From an uncultured Helicobacteraceae bacterium (GTDB lineage Bacteria; Campylobacterota; Campylobacteria; Campylobacterales; Helicobacteraceae): a stretch of DNA of 64,000 nucleotides. The DNA lies in the NCBI GenBank assembly GCA_947588965.1, contig CANQAN010000001.1:217408-281407 (forward strand), given 5' to 3'. The notes beneath the pieces are model-generated. The model did no database searches. It had not been told where the DNA came from and saw only the letters and a program-made list of their open reading frames with translations. The position numbers and the translations under genes are program-made. Positions within the stretch are counted from its first letter, which is position 1; each line of letters opens with the position of its first letter. Positions 28,160 through 38,402 of this stretch are shown piece after piece.

Positions 28160-29602
28160 TTGCGTCCATTATTCGTTATTGCCATTATCTGTAGCCTATT
28201 CTTTAGTGCTTGTTCCCCAAAGATGCCAACCAAAGAGGAATTAACACAATCACTCCCGCAAGAATTCTCAAATCTCATTTTAATTGGACAAGCCCCTAAA
28301 GACAAAGAAAACAAAATCCTAAAAACAACGCCACTAGAGCAAATCAAACTCCTCTTTGGAGACGAAACACTTAATACACTCTTTGAACTTGCCCTAAGCA
28401 AAAATCTTGACTTACAAATTGCCAATACAAGAATCTTGCAAGCCAGATCACAGCTCAAAACTGCTCTAGGAGAGCTGTTTCCAACCGTAAATGGAAATTT
28501 AAGCCTCAATGATTCTCACCAGCGCACAGACACGAATCCCGTCCAAAAGAGCAGTGCTTATAGCGCACAAATTGGAGCAACACTCTCTTGGGAGCTTGAT
28601 CTCTTTGGACGCTTACAGCACAATAAAAATGCCAAAAACTCCCTCTATGAAAAGTCCCTACAAGATCTAGAAAACGCAAAAATCACACTTTTGGCAGATA
28701 TTGCCACACTCTACTTTGCCCTCCTTGAATCGCACACCAACATACAGCTCACCAGTGAAAATATCACCCATTATGAGACGGCTCTAGAGCTTACAAGACT
28801 TAAGGTTGAAAATGGTCTCTTAGACAGCACAGAGCTTTTTGAAAAGCAAGACTTGCTGACAAGCGAACAAAACACACTAGAAACGCTCAAAACCACAGCA
28901 GAAGAAAACAAAAATGCCCTTTTGCTCCTCCTAGATTCCAAGTCTCTGCCTTTTGAAATCTCTCGTGTCCATCTCCCACAGACGCGTACAAGCTTTGCAC
29001 TTAGCGATCTTCCTGCAGAAGTGATTTTGGCACGTCCAGACATTAAGGCATCACTCTTAAGCCTCTATGCCCAAACTTACAATAAAGCCAACGCAAAAGC
29101 AAGTTTATTTCCAATTCTCTCTATCAGCGCAAATGTCAATGAAATTCTAGATTCATCAACACAAAATGCAGGGAATCTTGCTTGGCAACTTGCAAGCTCT
29201 CTTGTCGCCCCAATTTTAAATCGCACACAGCTCACACAAAATTATTTTTTACAAGATGCCATCTTGCAAGAATCCTATCTCACACTCCAACAATCCATTA
29301 AAAATGCCTTTAATGAGATTCAAAATACAAGTTTTAATACAAAAAGCACCTCTTTGCAGCTCCAAAACAGCCAAAAACGTCTCACTAATGCTCAAAGTTA
29401 CTATGAATTTTCCTACAATCGCCATCTGGTAGGATTGATCGACACCTTAGAATATTCCCTCAATGCCGCCTCTCTTAATAATTCCAAAAAATCTTTCAAT
29501 TCCGCACAAAGTCAAAATTTACAAGCCCTAACGCTACTCTATAAAGCATTTGGCGGGAATTTGAACCTCACATCGCTTAAGGATTCCTATGCTCACAACT
29601 GA
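28160..29602 (+). CDS. TolC/NodT-type outer-membrane efflux lipoprotein
   Basis: A 480-residue outer-membrane channel of a tripartite pump. It starts with TTG at 28160 after AGGATTTCC. The N-terminus has a lipoprotein signal with lipobox FSAC (Cys17). Paired coiled-coil helices typical of TolC follow, with repeats such as LELALSKNLDLQIANTRILQARSQ (shown in part) and LPAEVILARPDI, the NodT-family hallmark. It overlaps the adaptor gene by 14 bases. Together with the next three genes it forms a complete MacAB-TolC-like exporter. Confidence 0.9.
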   Translation: MRPLFVIAIICSLFFSACSPKMPTKEELTQSLPQEFSNLILIGQAPKDKENKILKTTPLEQIKLLFGDETLNTLFELALSKNLDLQIANTRILQARSQLKTALGELFPTVNGNLSLNDSHQRTDTNPVQKSSAYSAQIGATLSWELDLFGRLQHNKNAKNSLYEKSLQDLENAKITLLADIATLYFALLESHTNIQLTSENITHYETALELTRLKVENGLLDSTELFEKQDLLTSEQNTLETLKTTAEENKNALLLLLDSKSLPFEISRVHLPQTRTSFALSDLPAEVILARPDIKASLLSLYAQTYNKANAKASLFPILSISANVNEILDSSTQNAGNLAWQLASSLVAPILNRTQLTQNYFLQDAILQESYLTLQQSIKNAFNEIQNTSFNTKSTSLQLQNSQKRLTNAQSYYEFSYNRHLVGLIDTLEYSLNAASLNNSKKSFNSAQSQNLQALTLLYKAFGGNLNLTSLKDSYAHN

Positions 29603-30842
29603 AGAGATTCTGCGCACATTGAATCCTAAAAGAGACTACAAGAAGCTCTTTAAAATTTGGGGCTCACTCCTTGCGATTCTTATTGTCATTGGAATCTCAC
29701 TCTTTTTGTGGCAAAACAAAAGCCCTCATTACACCTACACCACGCAAGAAGTCCAAATAGGCGACATTTCAACAAGCATTAATGCTAATGGAACACTCTC
29801 TCCTACCAACGAAGTCTCCATTGGTTCTGTCATTTCTGGAATCGTCTTAGAAGTCCTTGTTGATGTGAATGACAAAGTTACAAAGGGGCAAGTTTTAGCC
29901 AAAATTGACAGCGAGAGCATTGAGCAAAGCCTCTATCGCTACGAGGCGCAGCTCAAAAGCGCACAAGCGCAACTCAAAAGCGCACAGGTCAATTTAGAGG
30001 AAAAAGAATGGCAATACAAGCAACTTCAGAATCTTTTCGCGCAGACAAAAGGAAAAACGCCCTCAAAGCTTGATTTGCAAACTGCAAAAACTGCATACAA
30101 TTCCGCTCTTAGCGAAGTTGGAATCCGTGAGGCAAACATTACAGAGATTGAAACTTCCATCCGCTCCACACAAGTTGATTTGAAAAATGCACAAATCACA
30201 ACCCCTATTGATGGCGTTGTTTTAAGTCGCTCCATTGAGGTTGGACAAAGTGTTGCGGCAAGCTTCCAAACGCCAGAATTTTTCATTATTGCAGAAAATT
30301 TAGAGGAAATGGAACTCAACGTCAGCATCTCAGAAGCAGACATAGGAAAGGTCAAGGTTGGGCAAGAAGTGCGCTTCAGTGTGGATTCTTATCCTAATGA
30401 AACCTTTAATGCTGTGGTGGATCGCGTGAATTTTGGCGCGACGGAAAACACAGATAATATCGTAACTTATGAGGCAAGAATCTATGTTGATAACAAAAAT
30501 CTGCTCTTAAAGCCGGGCATGAGCGCGACAGCAGACATCACCACGCAGAGTGTCAAAAACGCCCTTCTCGTCCCCTCAAGTGCGCTCTATTTCTCACCCA
30601 AAACACAGCCTAACAAAACCTCAAAATCCTTTAATCCTTTCACCATGTCGCGTCCCAAAATGCCACGACTTACGCAATCTAACTCAAACAACACAAATTC
30701 TACAATTTGGATTTTAGAAAACAACACTCCTAAAGAAGTGCAAGTTCAAGTCGGAATCAGCGATGGGAATTTCACGCAAATTTTGAGCGATTCTATCACA
30801 CAAGGAATGCAAGTCATTCTTGCGCAAAAAGAAGTGGAATAA
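29589..30842 (+). CDS. Periplasmic adaptor (membrane fusion) protein, MacA-like
   Basis: A 417-residue adaptor linking the inner-membrane ABC unit to the TolC-like channel. One N-terminal span (LLAILIVIGISLFLW) is followed by the biotinyl-lipoyl half motif VLVDVNDKVTKGQVLAKID, then a coiled-coil hairpin (QLKSAQAQLKSAQVNLEE). The second lipoyl half is ITTPIDGVVLSRSIEVGQSV, and the beta-barrel follows. Its stop overlaps the ATPase start (TAATG). Confidence 0.9.
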   Translation: MLTTEEILRTLNPKRDYKKLFKIWGSLLAILIVIGISLFLWQNKSPHYTYTTQEVQIGDISTSINANGTLSPTNEVSIGSVISGIVLEVLVDVNDKVTKGQVLAKIDSESIEQSLYRYEAQLKSAQAQLKSAQVNLEEKEWQYKQLQNLFAQTKGKTPSKLDLQTAKTAYNSALSEVGIREANITEIETSIRSTQVDLKNAQITTPIDGVVLSRSIEVGQSVAASFQTPEFFIIAENLEEMELNVSISEADIGKVKVGQEVRFSVDSYPNETFNAVVDRVNFGATENTDNIVTYEARIYVDNKNLLLKPGMSATADITTQSVKNALLVPSSALYFSPKTQPNKTSKSFNPFTMSRPKMPRLTQSNSNNTNSTIWILENNTPKEVQVQVGISDGNFTQILSDSITQGMQVILAQKEVE

Positions 30843-31543
30843 TGTCCTTTATCCAACTTAAGAATATTCATAAAACCTATGGAAAACCGCCCAATGCCTT
30901 TGAAGCTCTGCGTGGAATCAATCTCAACATCACACAAGGAGAATTTGTCGCCCTTATGGGACCAAGTGGCAGTGGCAAAAGCACACTTGCAAACATTCTT
31001 GGTTGTCTTGATAGCCCCACAAGCGGAAGCTATGAATTCTACAACGTCAATGTCGGAGCACTCAATCTCAAGCAAAAAGCCCTCTTAAGACGCAATTATA
31101 TAGGCTTCATCTTTCAAGGATTCAATCTACTCTCACGTACGACAGCCCTAGAAAATGTAGAACTTCCCCTACTCTATCGCCAAATCCCCAAAAAAGAGCG
31201 CTTAAAACAAGCAATGAAAGCCTTAGAAATGGTAGGATTAGAAAAATGGCACAACCACCAAAGTAACGCATTGAGCGGAGGGCAACAACAGCGCGTCGCC
31301 ATTGCAAGAGCGATTGCTTCTCAACCCCTATTTTTACTCGCCGATGAACCCACAGGAAATCTTGACACAAAGCGCAGCATAGAGATTATGGAGATTTTAA
31401 AACGTTTGAATGTGGAATCACAAATCACCATTTTAATGGTTACACATGAACCAGAAATGGCAAAATATGCGACGCGCAACATTTTTTTTCTTGATGGCCT
31501 CGTGCAGAAAGATTCCAATTCTAAGGAACAAAATGATTCTTAA
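30842..31543 (+). CDS. ABC transporter ATP-binding protein, MacB/LolD type
   Basis: A 233-residue ATPase with all cassette motifs: Walker A GPSGSGKST (residues about 40-48), Q-loop FIFQGFNLL, signature NALSGGQQQRV, Walker B LFLLADEPTGNLD and the switch histidine in VTHEP. MacB is usually one polypeptide with its permease; here the permease is a separate, overlapping gene, and both parts have proper starts, so this is not a frameshift. Confidence 0.93.
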   Translation: MSFIQLKNIHKTYGKPPNAFEALRGINLNITQGEFVALMGPSGSGKSTLANILGCLDSPTSGSYEFYNVNVGALNLKQKALLRRNYIGFIFQGFNLLSRTTALENVELPLLYRQIPKKERLKQAMKALEMVGLEKWHNHQSNALSGGQQQRVAIARAIASQPLFLLADEPTGNLDTKRSIEIMEILKRLNVESQITILMVTHEPEMAKYATRNIFFLDGLVQKDSNSKEQNDS

Positions 31544-32753
31544 TGCTTTTTTTCTTGCTTTCAGACAAATTAAACGCAACTTTTTGCGCTCATTGCTTAC
31601 AATGCTTGGAATCATCATTGGCGTGAGTGCTGTTGTGATTATGATTACACTCGGAAATGGCACAAAACAAGTCATCACAGAGCGCATTAGCAGTCTAGGA
31701 AGCAACATTCTATTCATCTTTCCTGCGCGCAATCAAAATGTCGGTGGGAGCGGAAGAAAATCCTTCAGTCTCAATGATATTAAAACACTCAATCTGCAAA
31801 TTGGACAACTTGTGCGCGCCATTGCTCCCATGACCTCAACCTCTCTCCTCGTGCAATTCAGGCAAGAAAATGCACAAACACAGATTCAAGGTGTGAATGG
31901 AGATTATTTTCTGGCGACAAATTGGAATCTCACCGATGGGAGTCCCTTTAGCGCACAAGATTATCGCACGGGAAGCAATGCGTGCATTATTGGCGTAAGC
32001 GTTAAAAAAAATCTCTTTGACACAAGCGCGACAAATCCATTAGGAAGTAGAATCCGCTTAGGAAGTATCGTCTGTGAATGCATAGGAATCCTAGAGGAAA
32101 AAGGACAGGGTGCTATGGGAAACGATCAAGATGATGTGATTTTAATCCCGCTTAAGACCTATCAACGTAGCATCTCAAAGTCAAGCTCACTCTATAACAT
32201 TCCGCGCCTTATGATTTCGCTCAAAGATGGTGTGGATTCCGCACAAGCAAGCGCACAGATTGCAGATATTTTGCGCAATATTCGCAATATACGCGAAGGA
32301 CAAAAGGATGATTTTGAAATCGTGGATACCAAACAAATTTTTGACATTATGCAAAACACCACGTCAAACTTCACGCTCTTTTTGGGTGCGATTGCAGGTG
32401 TAAGCCTGATTGTTGGGGGGATTGGCATTATGAATATCATGCTCGTCTCTGTAACCGAAAGAACACGTGAAATCGGAACGCGCATTGCTATTGGTGCGTT
32501 GCAAAGTGAAGTCCTATTGCAGTTTCTTGTTGAAGCTTTGAGTTTGAGCGCATTAGGCGGGATTCTAGGAATCATTTTTGCATTTTTTGCCTCATTGCAA
32601 ATCTGCGCTATTATGGAACTTCCTTTTAATTTTGACTACGGAATTGCTCTTATTACCTTTATCTTTTCCGCATTTATCGGAATCCTCTTTGGCTATCTGC
32701 CTGCAAGACGTGCCTCAAGGCTCAATCCCATCGAAGCTCTGCGACACGAATAA
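31533..32753 (+). CDS. ABC transporter permease, MacB/FtsX family
   Basis: A 406-residue permease from ATG 31533 (MILNAFFLAFRQ), overlapping the ATPase end by 11 bases. One N-terminal span (LLTMLGIIIGVSAVVIMITLG) is followed by a large periplasmic (MacB_PCD) domain of about 220 residues. Three C-terminal spans then carry the FtsX motif GIGIMNIMLVSVTERTREIG (part shown) and end PARRASRLNPIEALRHE, as in MacB. Exported substrate unknown; peptides, macrolides or lipoproteins are known for the family. Confidence 0.92.
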   Translation: MILNAFFLAFRQIKRNFLRSLLTMLGIIIGVSAVVIMITLGNGTKQVITERISSLGSNILFIFPARNQNVGGSGRKSFSLNDIKTLNLQIGQLVRAIAPMTSTSLLVQFRQENAQTQIQGVNGDYFLATNWNLTDGSPFSAQDYRTGSNACIIGVSVKKNLFDTSATNPLGSRIRLGSIVCECIGILEEKGQGAMGNDQDDVILIPLKTYQRSISKSSSLYNIPRLMISLKDGVDSAQASAQIADILRNIRNIREGQKDDFEIVDTKQIFDIMQNTTSNFTLFLGAIAGVSLIVGGIGIMNIMLVSVTERTREIGTRIAIGALQSEVLLQFLVEALSLSALGGILGIIFAFFASLQICAIMELPFNFDYGIALITFIFSAFIGILFGYLPARRASRLNPIEALRHE

Positions 32754-32791
32754 GATTCTACATGAGTGCACTCAAAGTACAATCTTATACA

Positions 32792-33613
32792 TTATTGTAC
32801 AAAAAGCACAGATTGAATCTGGTCCTCTCCATAAATAGGAGCGAGTGTCTTTGTGTAGGACTCACGCATGAAGCCATTTTCATTGAGTATTTGAATCTCT
32901 TTATTGAGCCATTCTAAAAGCTCTTTGTTGCCCTTTGCCACTGCTGGAGCAATCACATCTTCATTGCCTAATTTTCCGATCCCCACAACAAAACTAGGAT
33001 TTTCCTTTGCCCATGCAAAGAGGAGTAAATTATCATGTGCTAGAGCATCACCTCTGCCATCTTTAAGAGCTAAGAATGCCTCTGTGTTTTGATCATATTT
33101 TAACAGCTCAATTTCGGGATGATTTTTTGTGAAATAAAAATCCGCCGTTGTGCCTTTATTGACAATCAACTTTTTGCCCTCTAAATTCCTAATATCAGAA
33201 ATTTCTCCCCCCTTAGAAACCACGCCCAAAGCGACTTTCATATAGGGAGTGGCAAAATCCACAGCCTCTTCGCGTTCTTTTGTCTGCGTGAAGTTTGCCA
33301 TAATCACATCAACTTTACCACTTTTTAAGAACTCCACGCGACTTGCCGCCTCAACAAGCTCAAATTTGACTTTATTCTCATCGCCGAGCAAGTCCTTTGC
33401 AATCTGCCTTGAAATCGCAACATCAAAGCCATCATTTTCACCCTTATCATTCACAAAACCAAAGGGTGGTTTATCGCTAAAAACACCAATGGTAATGACG
33501 CCCTTTTGCTGAATGCTTGAGAGCGTCCTTTCTTCCATGCTACTGTTTTCACATCCCAAAAGCACGAATCCCACAATCAAAATTGATATGATTTTTACAA
33601 ACAAACTTTTCAA
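32792..33613 (-). CDS. Amino-acid ABC transporter substrate-binding lipoprotein (CjaA-like)
   Basis: A 273-residue family 3 solute-binding protein with lipobox VLLGC (Cys21). The opening QQKGVITIGVFSDKPPFGFVN (part) and DGFDVAISRQIAKDLLG are typical of the cysteine/glutamine/glutamate binders of Campylobacter and Helicobacter. No permease or ATPase genes are adjacent. It is convergent with the efflux operon; a short stem-loop lies between the two stops. Confidence 0.85.
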   Translation of the reverse strand: MKSLFVKIISILIVGFVLLGCENSSMEERTLSSIQQKGVITIGVFSDKPPFGFVNDKGENDGFDVAISRQIAKDLLGDENKVKFELVEAASRVEFLKSGKVDVIMANFTQTKEREEAVDFATPYMKVALGVVSKGGEISDIRNLEGKKLIVNKGTTADFYFTKNHPEIELLKYDQNTEAFLALKDGRGDALAHDNLLLFAWAKENPSFVVGIGKLGNEDVIAPAVAKGNKELLEWLNKEIQILNENGFMRESYTKTLAPIYGEDQIQSVLFVQ

Positions 33614-33730
33614 ACTCTCTCCTTTTGATTCTCATATTCCTCATGCCAGAATCTCGCGCTCTCTTGCCCTACAGAGACTTTGCACAGAGATTCTAGGTAG
33701 TGGATAATGGACAGAATAGATACCAAAGAA

Positions 33731-33955
33731 TTATTTATTTTCTTTAATGTACTCCATAACCATAGCATAAGCCTCGTCTTTCAACTCCAACTTTTTGCGC
33801 TTAAGCTCTGAAATTTCCATATCCGTCGCATGTTCTCTGCCTTCAACAATATCTTGAATCCTCTGATCCAACTCATTATGCTCATCAAAAATCTTCGCAA
33901 AATGTGCGTTTTCCTGCTTCAAAATACTAATCTCATCGCGGTATTCGTGTAACAT
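33731..33955 (-). CDS. DUF465 (YdcH-like) small coiled-coil protein
   Basis: A 74-residue, highly charged helical protein (MLHEYRDEIS ... FDEHNELDQRIQDIVEG ... LKRKKLELKDEAYAM). The spacing of the DEHNELD segment and the KRKKLELKDE segment matches the DUF465 family. GGAG lies a few bases upstream. Stand-alone; function unknown. Confidence 0.8.
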   Translation of the reverse strand: MLHEYRDEISILKQENAHFAKIFDEHNELDQRIQDIVEGREHATDMEISELKRKKLELKDEAYAMVMEYIKENK

Positions 33956-34040
33956 ACAAACTCCTTATAAAAACTATGCGCAAATTATAAAAAAAATTGC
34001 CTTAATACTTATCAATAAAACAAAAATTTTCAAAAATCAA

Positions 34041-35228
34041 TCAGCTGCGATAATCCGCGTTAATTCTCACATACTCATGCCCCAAATCACAGCCATATGC
34101 AGTAAATTGACCATCGCCATCGCCCACTATGCAGGTGATTTTATAAGAATCCTGCTTGAGGATTTGCGCGGCTCTTTTTTCTTGCTCTATATCAAAGTAA
34201 ATCTTACCACGTTCATAAACGCACACATCGCCAAAGTAAATTTCCAATTTCTTCGCATCGCATTCAATCCCACTTGCACCAATTGTAGAAGCAATTCTCC
34301 CCCAATTTGGATCACAGCCAAAGAGCGCAGTCTTCACAAGCAGGGACTGGCTCAAAGCCTTTGCAGCTCTCCTTGCTTCTTGCTCTGTTTTTGCTCCCTT
34401 AACCTCAAAGGCAACGAGCTTCGTAGAACCCTCACCATCACGCACAATGTCTGTGGCGAGTTTGTGCATGAGCTTCTCTAGGGCAAACAAAAAGGCTTCT
34501 TTATCATAAACCCCACTTTGTCCATTACTTAGAAGCAAAATTGTATCGTTTGTAGAAGTGTCTCCATCGACACTAATGGCATTAAAGGTTGTATGTGTTG
34601 CGTTTTGCAACAATTCTTTCATGTGTGCTTTTGGAATCTTGGCATCTGTGGTGATAAAGCACAGCATCGTCGCAAGGCTTGGATTAATCATTCCTGCTCC
34701 CTTGCAAATGGCGCCGATTCTAAAATGCGTTTTGTCCTCCAAAACAACCTCAAAGGCTATGCTCTTAGCAAATCTATCTGTCGTCATAATCGCCTTTGCG
34801 GCATTTTCGTTGTTTTTGTGCGTCAAATCAAATTGGCTGAAGGAATCCCTAATCTTTTCTTTAGGCAAGGGTACGCCTATGACGCCTGTAGAACTCATAA
34901 TAGGATTTTGAATCTCTGGAAATTTCTCTTGCAGAGAGCCTAGCAATTCTTTGACATCTTCTAGCCCCTCATCTCCTGTGAGAGCGTTTGCATTTTTGGA
35001 ATTAATGAGGACAAAATTCGTCTGAAAGCCCTCTTTGTAGCCTTGATAATGCAAAATCGGTGCGGCGCAAAATTTGTTTTGCGTGAAAAGGGATTCCACC
35101 TCACACAGAGAATCCGAATAGATAAAGGCCACATCAAGCCCATTTCGCTTTAATCCTGCACTGACACCATCGCCATAAAATCCCTTTGGTGCGACAATAC
35201 CGTTTTCAATAGGAAACACACTAAACAT
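34041..35228 (-). CDS. argJ: Bifunctional glutamate N-acetyltransferase/amino-acid N-acetyltransferase
   Basis: Makes N-acetylglutamate and ornithine in the cyclic arginine pathway. The protein has 395 residues. The autoproteolytic site is in [16 protein letters not shown], where the Thr nucleophile starts the beta chain. [11 protein letters not shown] and the C-terminal INADYRS are also conserved. It overlaps the downstream-oriented K+ channel gene by 8 bases. Confidence 0.95.
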   Translation of the reverse strand: MFSVFPIENGIVAPKGFYGDGVSAGLKRNGLDVAFIYSDSLCEVESLFTQNKFCAAPILHYQGYKEGFQTNFVLINSKNANALTGDEGLEDVKELLGSLQEKFPEIQNPIMSSTGVIGVPLPKEKIRDSFSQFDLTHKNNENAAKAIMTTDRFAKSIAFEVVLEDKTHFRIGAICKGAGMINPSLATMLCFITTDAKIPKAHMKELLQNATHTTFNAISVDGDTSTNDTILLLSNGQSGVYDKEAFLFALEKLMHKLATDIVRDGEGSTKLVAFEVKGAKTEQEARRAAKALSQSLLVKTALFGCDPNWGRIASTIGASGIECDAKKLEIYFGDVCVYERGKIYFDIEQEKRAAQILKQDSYKITCIVGDGDGQFTAYGCDLGHEYVRINADYRS

Positions 35229-36351
35229 ATTTCAACTCCTCGGGCTTGTCTTTCTTAGAAACAAGCTGTTTTGTCAAGCGCACCCCATGTGAAGTTCCAA
35301 TAACAAGCAATTTACACTCACTTGTTACAAGTGTGTCTCCATTGGGCATGGAAATGAATTTCCCGTCTTTTTGTGTGATCCCGACGATAGAGGTTTGTGT
35401 TATCTCGCGCACATGCGCTTCTTTGAGCTTTTTAAGCACCAGCCAAGAATAACGTGGCACGACAATCTCCTCTAAATCTAGAGGTGTGTCCTTTTGATAG
35501 GCAAAACGTTCCAAGAGATTTTCCATATCAGGACGCGTTGCCATTGCATTGACACGTTGGGCAAAGAGCTTTGAGGGGGAGACGACACAGTCTGCCCCAA
35601 GCTTTTTGAGCTTTTCCTCATCTTCATTATTGTTTGCATTGCCGATAATAAAATAGGGTTTGCGTCCAAGCTCACGTTCATACAAGCGTACAGAAGCAAT
35701 TTGCGCGATATTATCTGCGATATTATTAGAGAGCGTAATCACGCCTCTTGCACTTGATAGATGGCATTTAAGCATCGCAATTTCTGTGTGGGGATCTTCG
35801 TTGATAAAGAAAGGATAGCGGTATTTTTGAGCAATATCCTCTAGCGCATCACTCCTATCCACGACAACAAAAGGAATATGTGCATCCCTAAACTGCTGTG
35901 AGAGCTGAATCGCATATTCATTATGATAACAAATGATGAAATGATTTTTCAAACGCGCAATCTTGTAAATCATATTGCGTTCCTTAATAATTGGAATAAG
36001 CTTTCCCCGACTTAAAACATCAATCACGCTAATGACACAAAAGCTCAAAACAGCAGAACCCGCCATCATTACAACGGCAGTGTAAAACACATCTAAGCCA
36101 TCAAACTCACTCTCTTTGAGTGCGCCAAAGCCCGTTGTTGTAAAAGTATAGGAAGCTTGAAAAAAAGCATCAATCAGACTATAATCAGAGACAGCCACAT
36201 AGCCTAAAGTGCTTAGCAACAACCCCGCAAAAAGGAGTAAAAAGGGAGTGCGGAAAGGCTTTAATTGCTCATAGAGCAACCCTGACATATCAATATCGGG
36301 CCTTTGCGCACCCTCCCAATGGAGAAACTTCTTGAGCTTATCAAATGCCAC
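35221..36351 (-). CDS. Potassium channel with RCK/TrkA-N domain
   Basis: A 376-residue two-span K+ channel. TM1 is around residues 36-55; the pore helix and filter read [10 protein letters not shown] (filter TTGFG near 72-76), TM2 is about 90-112, and a cytoplasmic RCK (TrkA-N) domain follows with [14 protein letters not shown]. It corresponds to the single K+ channel described in H. pylori. The filter TTGFG rather than TVGYG is a divergent but selective form seen in that homologue. It sits between rpmB and argJ. Confidence 0.87.
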   Translation of the reverse strand: MAFDKLKKFLHWEGAQRPDIDMSGLLYEQLKPFRTPFLLLFAGLLLSTLGYVAVSDYSLIDAFFQASYTFTTTGFGALKESEFDGLDVFYTAVVMMAGSAVLSFCVISVIDVLSRGKLIPIIKERNMIYKIARLKNHFIICYHNEYAIQLSQQFRDAHIPFVVVDRSDALEDIAQKYRYPFFINEDPHTEIAMLKCHLSSARGVITLSNNIADNIAQIASVRLYERELGRKPYFIIGNANNNEDEEKLKKLGADCVVSPSKLFAQRVNAMATRPDMENLLERFAYQKDTPLDLEEIVVPRYSWLVLKKLKEAHVREITQTSIVGITQKDGKFISMPNGDTLVTSECKLLVIGTSHGVRLTKQLVSKKDKPEELKYV

Positions 36352-36371
36352 AGCTCAATCCAAAAATCAAA

Positions 36372-36560
36372 CTATGATTTTTTCTTCATCGTTCTTAGTG
36401 TAGAAGCAGCAACCCTCACGCGCATTGTACGCCCATCTTCTAACTTGATTTTAACCATTCTAAGATTTGGAAGACTTCTTTTTTTTGTCTTATTGTTTGC
36501 ATGACTGACATTATTCCCAACCATCGGTCCCTTTCCTGTGAAAAAACACTTTCTTGCCAT
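36372..36560 (-). CDS. rpmB: 50S ribosomal protein L28
   Basis: A 62-residue basic ribosomal protein. [12 protein letters not shown] and [19 protein letters not shown] are diagnostic. It carries only one cysteine of the zinc-ribbon set, a zinc-free form. About 20 bases before the K+ channel gene in the same direction. Confidence 0.96.
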   Translation of the reverse strand: MARKCFFTGKGPMVGNNVSHANNKTKKRSLPNLRMVKIKLEDGRTMRVRVAASTLRTMKKKS

Positions 36561-36646
36561 TTCTGATTCCTTATGATAAATTTAAGAGCAATCCTTACAA
36601 ATGAATCTGTGATTCTATCTAAAGCTAAATTATAGAAAGCTAAAAG

Positions 36647-37615
36647 CTACAATCTCCCCTTAATAACTTTTGCGATGTGAAATCCATGATTGAGTGCTGC
36701 AGCAATGGAGCCGCCATTTTTATACAAAATATCTCCTGCGATATAGATTCCATCGACAGAGCTGTGATGATCCTCATTGACAATGGGAACACCATCGCTA
36801 TCAAGCGCAACACCACACTTGCGCAAAAAATCAACCGGTGCCATTCCACCAATGGCATAAATTGCACGATCAAACACCGCGCTTGTCCCATCTGTGAAAT
36901 GCACTTTTACTTTTGCATTCCCCGCTTCATTAGCTTCTTCTAAGCTCTCAATATCCACGCCGAGTTTAGACTGAATCTTGCCTTGTTTGAAGCATTGTGC
37001 GAGAATTTCTTTGTTTGTCTCATTGATTCTTGTAAATTCCCTCTTGCGATAGTTGAGCGTCACGGGATTCGTCTCACTCAATACACAGGCATACTCCACA
37101 GCGGAATTTCCTCCCCCGACAACCAAAAGATTCTCGCCATCAACGCAACTGTTTGCATTGAAATTCACAAGAGACTTGATTGCATTAGGAATCGGATAGT
37201 TTGGCTTGTTTGGCTGCCCCATTTTGCCAATAGAAATGACAACAAAACGCGCTTTTAAAGTTGTATTTTTTGTCGTGTGGATCAAGAAATGTTCCCCCTC
37301 TTTTTCCACAGATTCTACTTCTGTTTGAAAGTGCGCCTCCACACCATTTTCTTGAATGACCTTGTCAAAGAAATCTAATGTGCTTTCCTTTGTCCCATCA
37401 CAGAAGTAAATGTTGCCATTTAATTCAATTTTCTGTCCCTTGTAGTCCTTATCAACGCGCTTTTTATCCTTATAAAACTTACGTATTGTCGTGGAATGCC
37501 CCTCACTCTTTTCAAGCAATATCACATCCTTAATCCCTAAAATAAGAGATTCCACTACAGAAGCGATTCCGCCCGGACCTCCACCGATAATTGCGATATT
37601 ATAGAGTTTATTCAT
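36647..37615 (-). CDS. fqrB: FAD/NAD(P)-dependent oxidoreductase, FqrB-like
   Basis: A thioredoxin-reductase-fold flavoprotein of 322 residues. The FAD loop is GGGPGGIAS (residues 11-19), the NADPH loop VVGGGNSAVEYA, and the second FAD motif GIYIAGDIL. The redox CxxC of true thioredoxin reductase is absent. This matches the flavodoxin:quinone reductase FqrB, which exchanges electrons between flavodoxin and NADPH in Helicobacter. It overlaps ccoS by 4 bases. Confidence 0.82.
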   Translation of the reverse strand: MNKLYNIAIIGGGPGGIASVVESLILGIKDVILLEKSEGHSTTIRKFYKDKKRVDKDYKGQKIELNGNIYFCDGTKESTLDFFDKVIQENGVEAHFQTEVESVEKEGEHFLIHTTKNTTLKARFVVISIGKMGQPNKPNYPIPNAIKSLVNFNANSCVDGENLLVVGGGNSAVEYACVLSETNPVTLNYRKREFTRINETNKEILAQCFKQGKIQSKLGVDIESLEEANEAGNAKVKVHFTDGTSAVFDRAIYAIGGMAPVDFLRKCGVALDSDGVPIVNEDHHSSVDGIYIAGDILYKNGGSIAAALNHGFHIAKVIKGRL

Positions 37616-37821
37616 TCTTTCTCCCTTGTTGTTTTGTTTTTTTCTTCATCAACCATATGTCTCAAATCCTCCGCGCTGTCAAACAAGATTCCCTGCATCA
37701 TTTTGTTTTCATCATCAAATTGCCCATTTTTCAAGCCCCACAAGAATCCTATGAGTCCAAGCAATCCTATCACAAGAGATGTTGCAAGCATCACAGCGAC
37801 CATTGTTGTATTCATTTCCAC
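37612..37821 (-). CDS. ccoS: cbb3-type cytochrome oxidase assembly protein CcoS
   Basis: A 69-residue protein with one span (VMLATSLVIGLLGLIGFLWGL) followed directly by the hallmark KNGQFDDENKMMQ and ILFDSAED. CcoS is needed for cofactor insertion into cbb3 oxidase, along with the copper pump CcoI, which is encoded at 52337. It lies between fqrB and maf with overlaps on both sides. Confidence 0.9.
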   Translation of the reverse strand: MEMNTTMVAVMLATSLVIGLLGLIGFLWGLKNGQFDDENKMMQGILFDSAEDLRHMVDEEKNKTTREKE

Positions 37822-38378
37822 TTCCTTATGAAAGGCAGTAAGGATTCCATATCTAAGCCCATCGCATTAGAGAATGAACCCCTCTGTCTTTGAATGTATT
37901 TGCGGTGGAATCCCTCCACCATAACAGCACCTGCCTTATCTCTCCACAAACCACTCTCCAAATATTCCCTCAAGTCCTTTTCTAAAAATTCCGCCAACTC
38001 AAAACAAGTTTGATTGAGGCTTAAAACGTATATCTCTTCTGCGTGAAAAATCGCACAACTCAATACGCACAGCGCTTTTCCACTCTGTTTTTGTAAAAAC
38101 AAGTGCGCCTCTTGTGCATTCTTTGCCTTGCGTTGCAAGACTCCCTGCGTACACACCACGCTATCGGCAACCAATATGGGCAACTCCAATCCATAGCACT
38201 CAAGCGCACTCCTATGTTTGCCCATTGTGGCTTGATAGACAAAACGCGCCGGATTGCTCTCTGTTATGCTCTCTTCATTAAAGAAATTCTCTCCAAGCAC
38301 AAAAGGGATTCCATATTCGCGCAAGATTCCTTGTCGCACGAGAGAGTTTGAACACAGACGTATCATTTTGCCTCGCAT
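37812..38378 (-). CDS. maf: Maf-like nucleotide pyrophosphatase
   Basis: A 188-residue house-cleaning NTP pyrophosphatase. Family elements: the N-terminal LCSNSLVRQGIL (Maf normally has LAS-S-RR), the VADSVVCTQG aspartate segment and the SGKALCVLS loop. The N-terminal motif is diverged from the canonical form, so substrate range is uncertain. Overlaps ccoS by 10 bases; acpS follows upstream by 24 bases. Confidence 0.8.
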   Translation of the reverse strand: MRGKMIRLCSNSLVRQGILREYGIPFVLGENFFNEESITESNPARFVYQATMGKHRSALECYGLELPILVADSVVCTQGVLQRKAKNAQEAHLFLQKQSGKALCVLSCAIFHAEEIYVLSLNQTCFELAEFLEKDLREYLESGLWRDKAGAVMVEGFHRKYIQRQRGSFSNAMGLDMESLLPFIRKWK

Positions 38379-38402
38379 TGTAATATCTCTAACTTTAGAG
38401 AT

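Noticed and set aside
30842..32753. MacB split into ATPase and permease as a possible frameshift
   Set aside because: Both parts have complete domains, the permease has its own ATG in the overlap, and such two-gene forms are known; it looks like a natural split.
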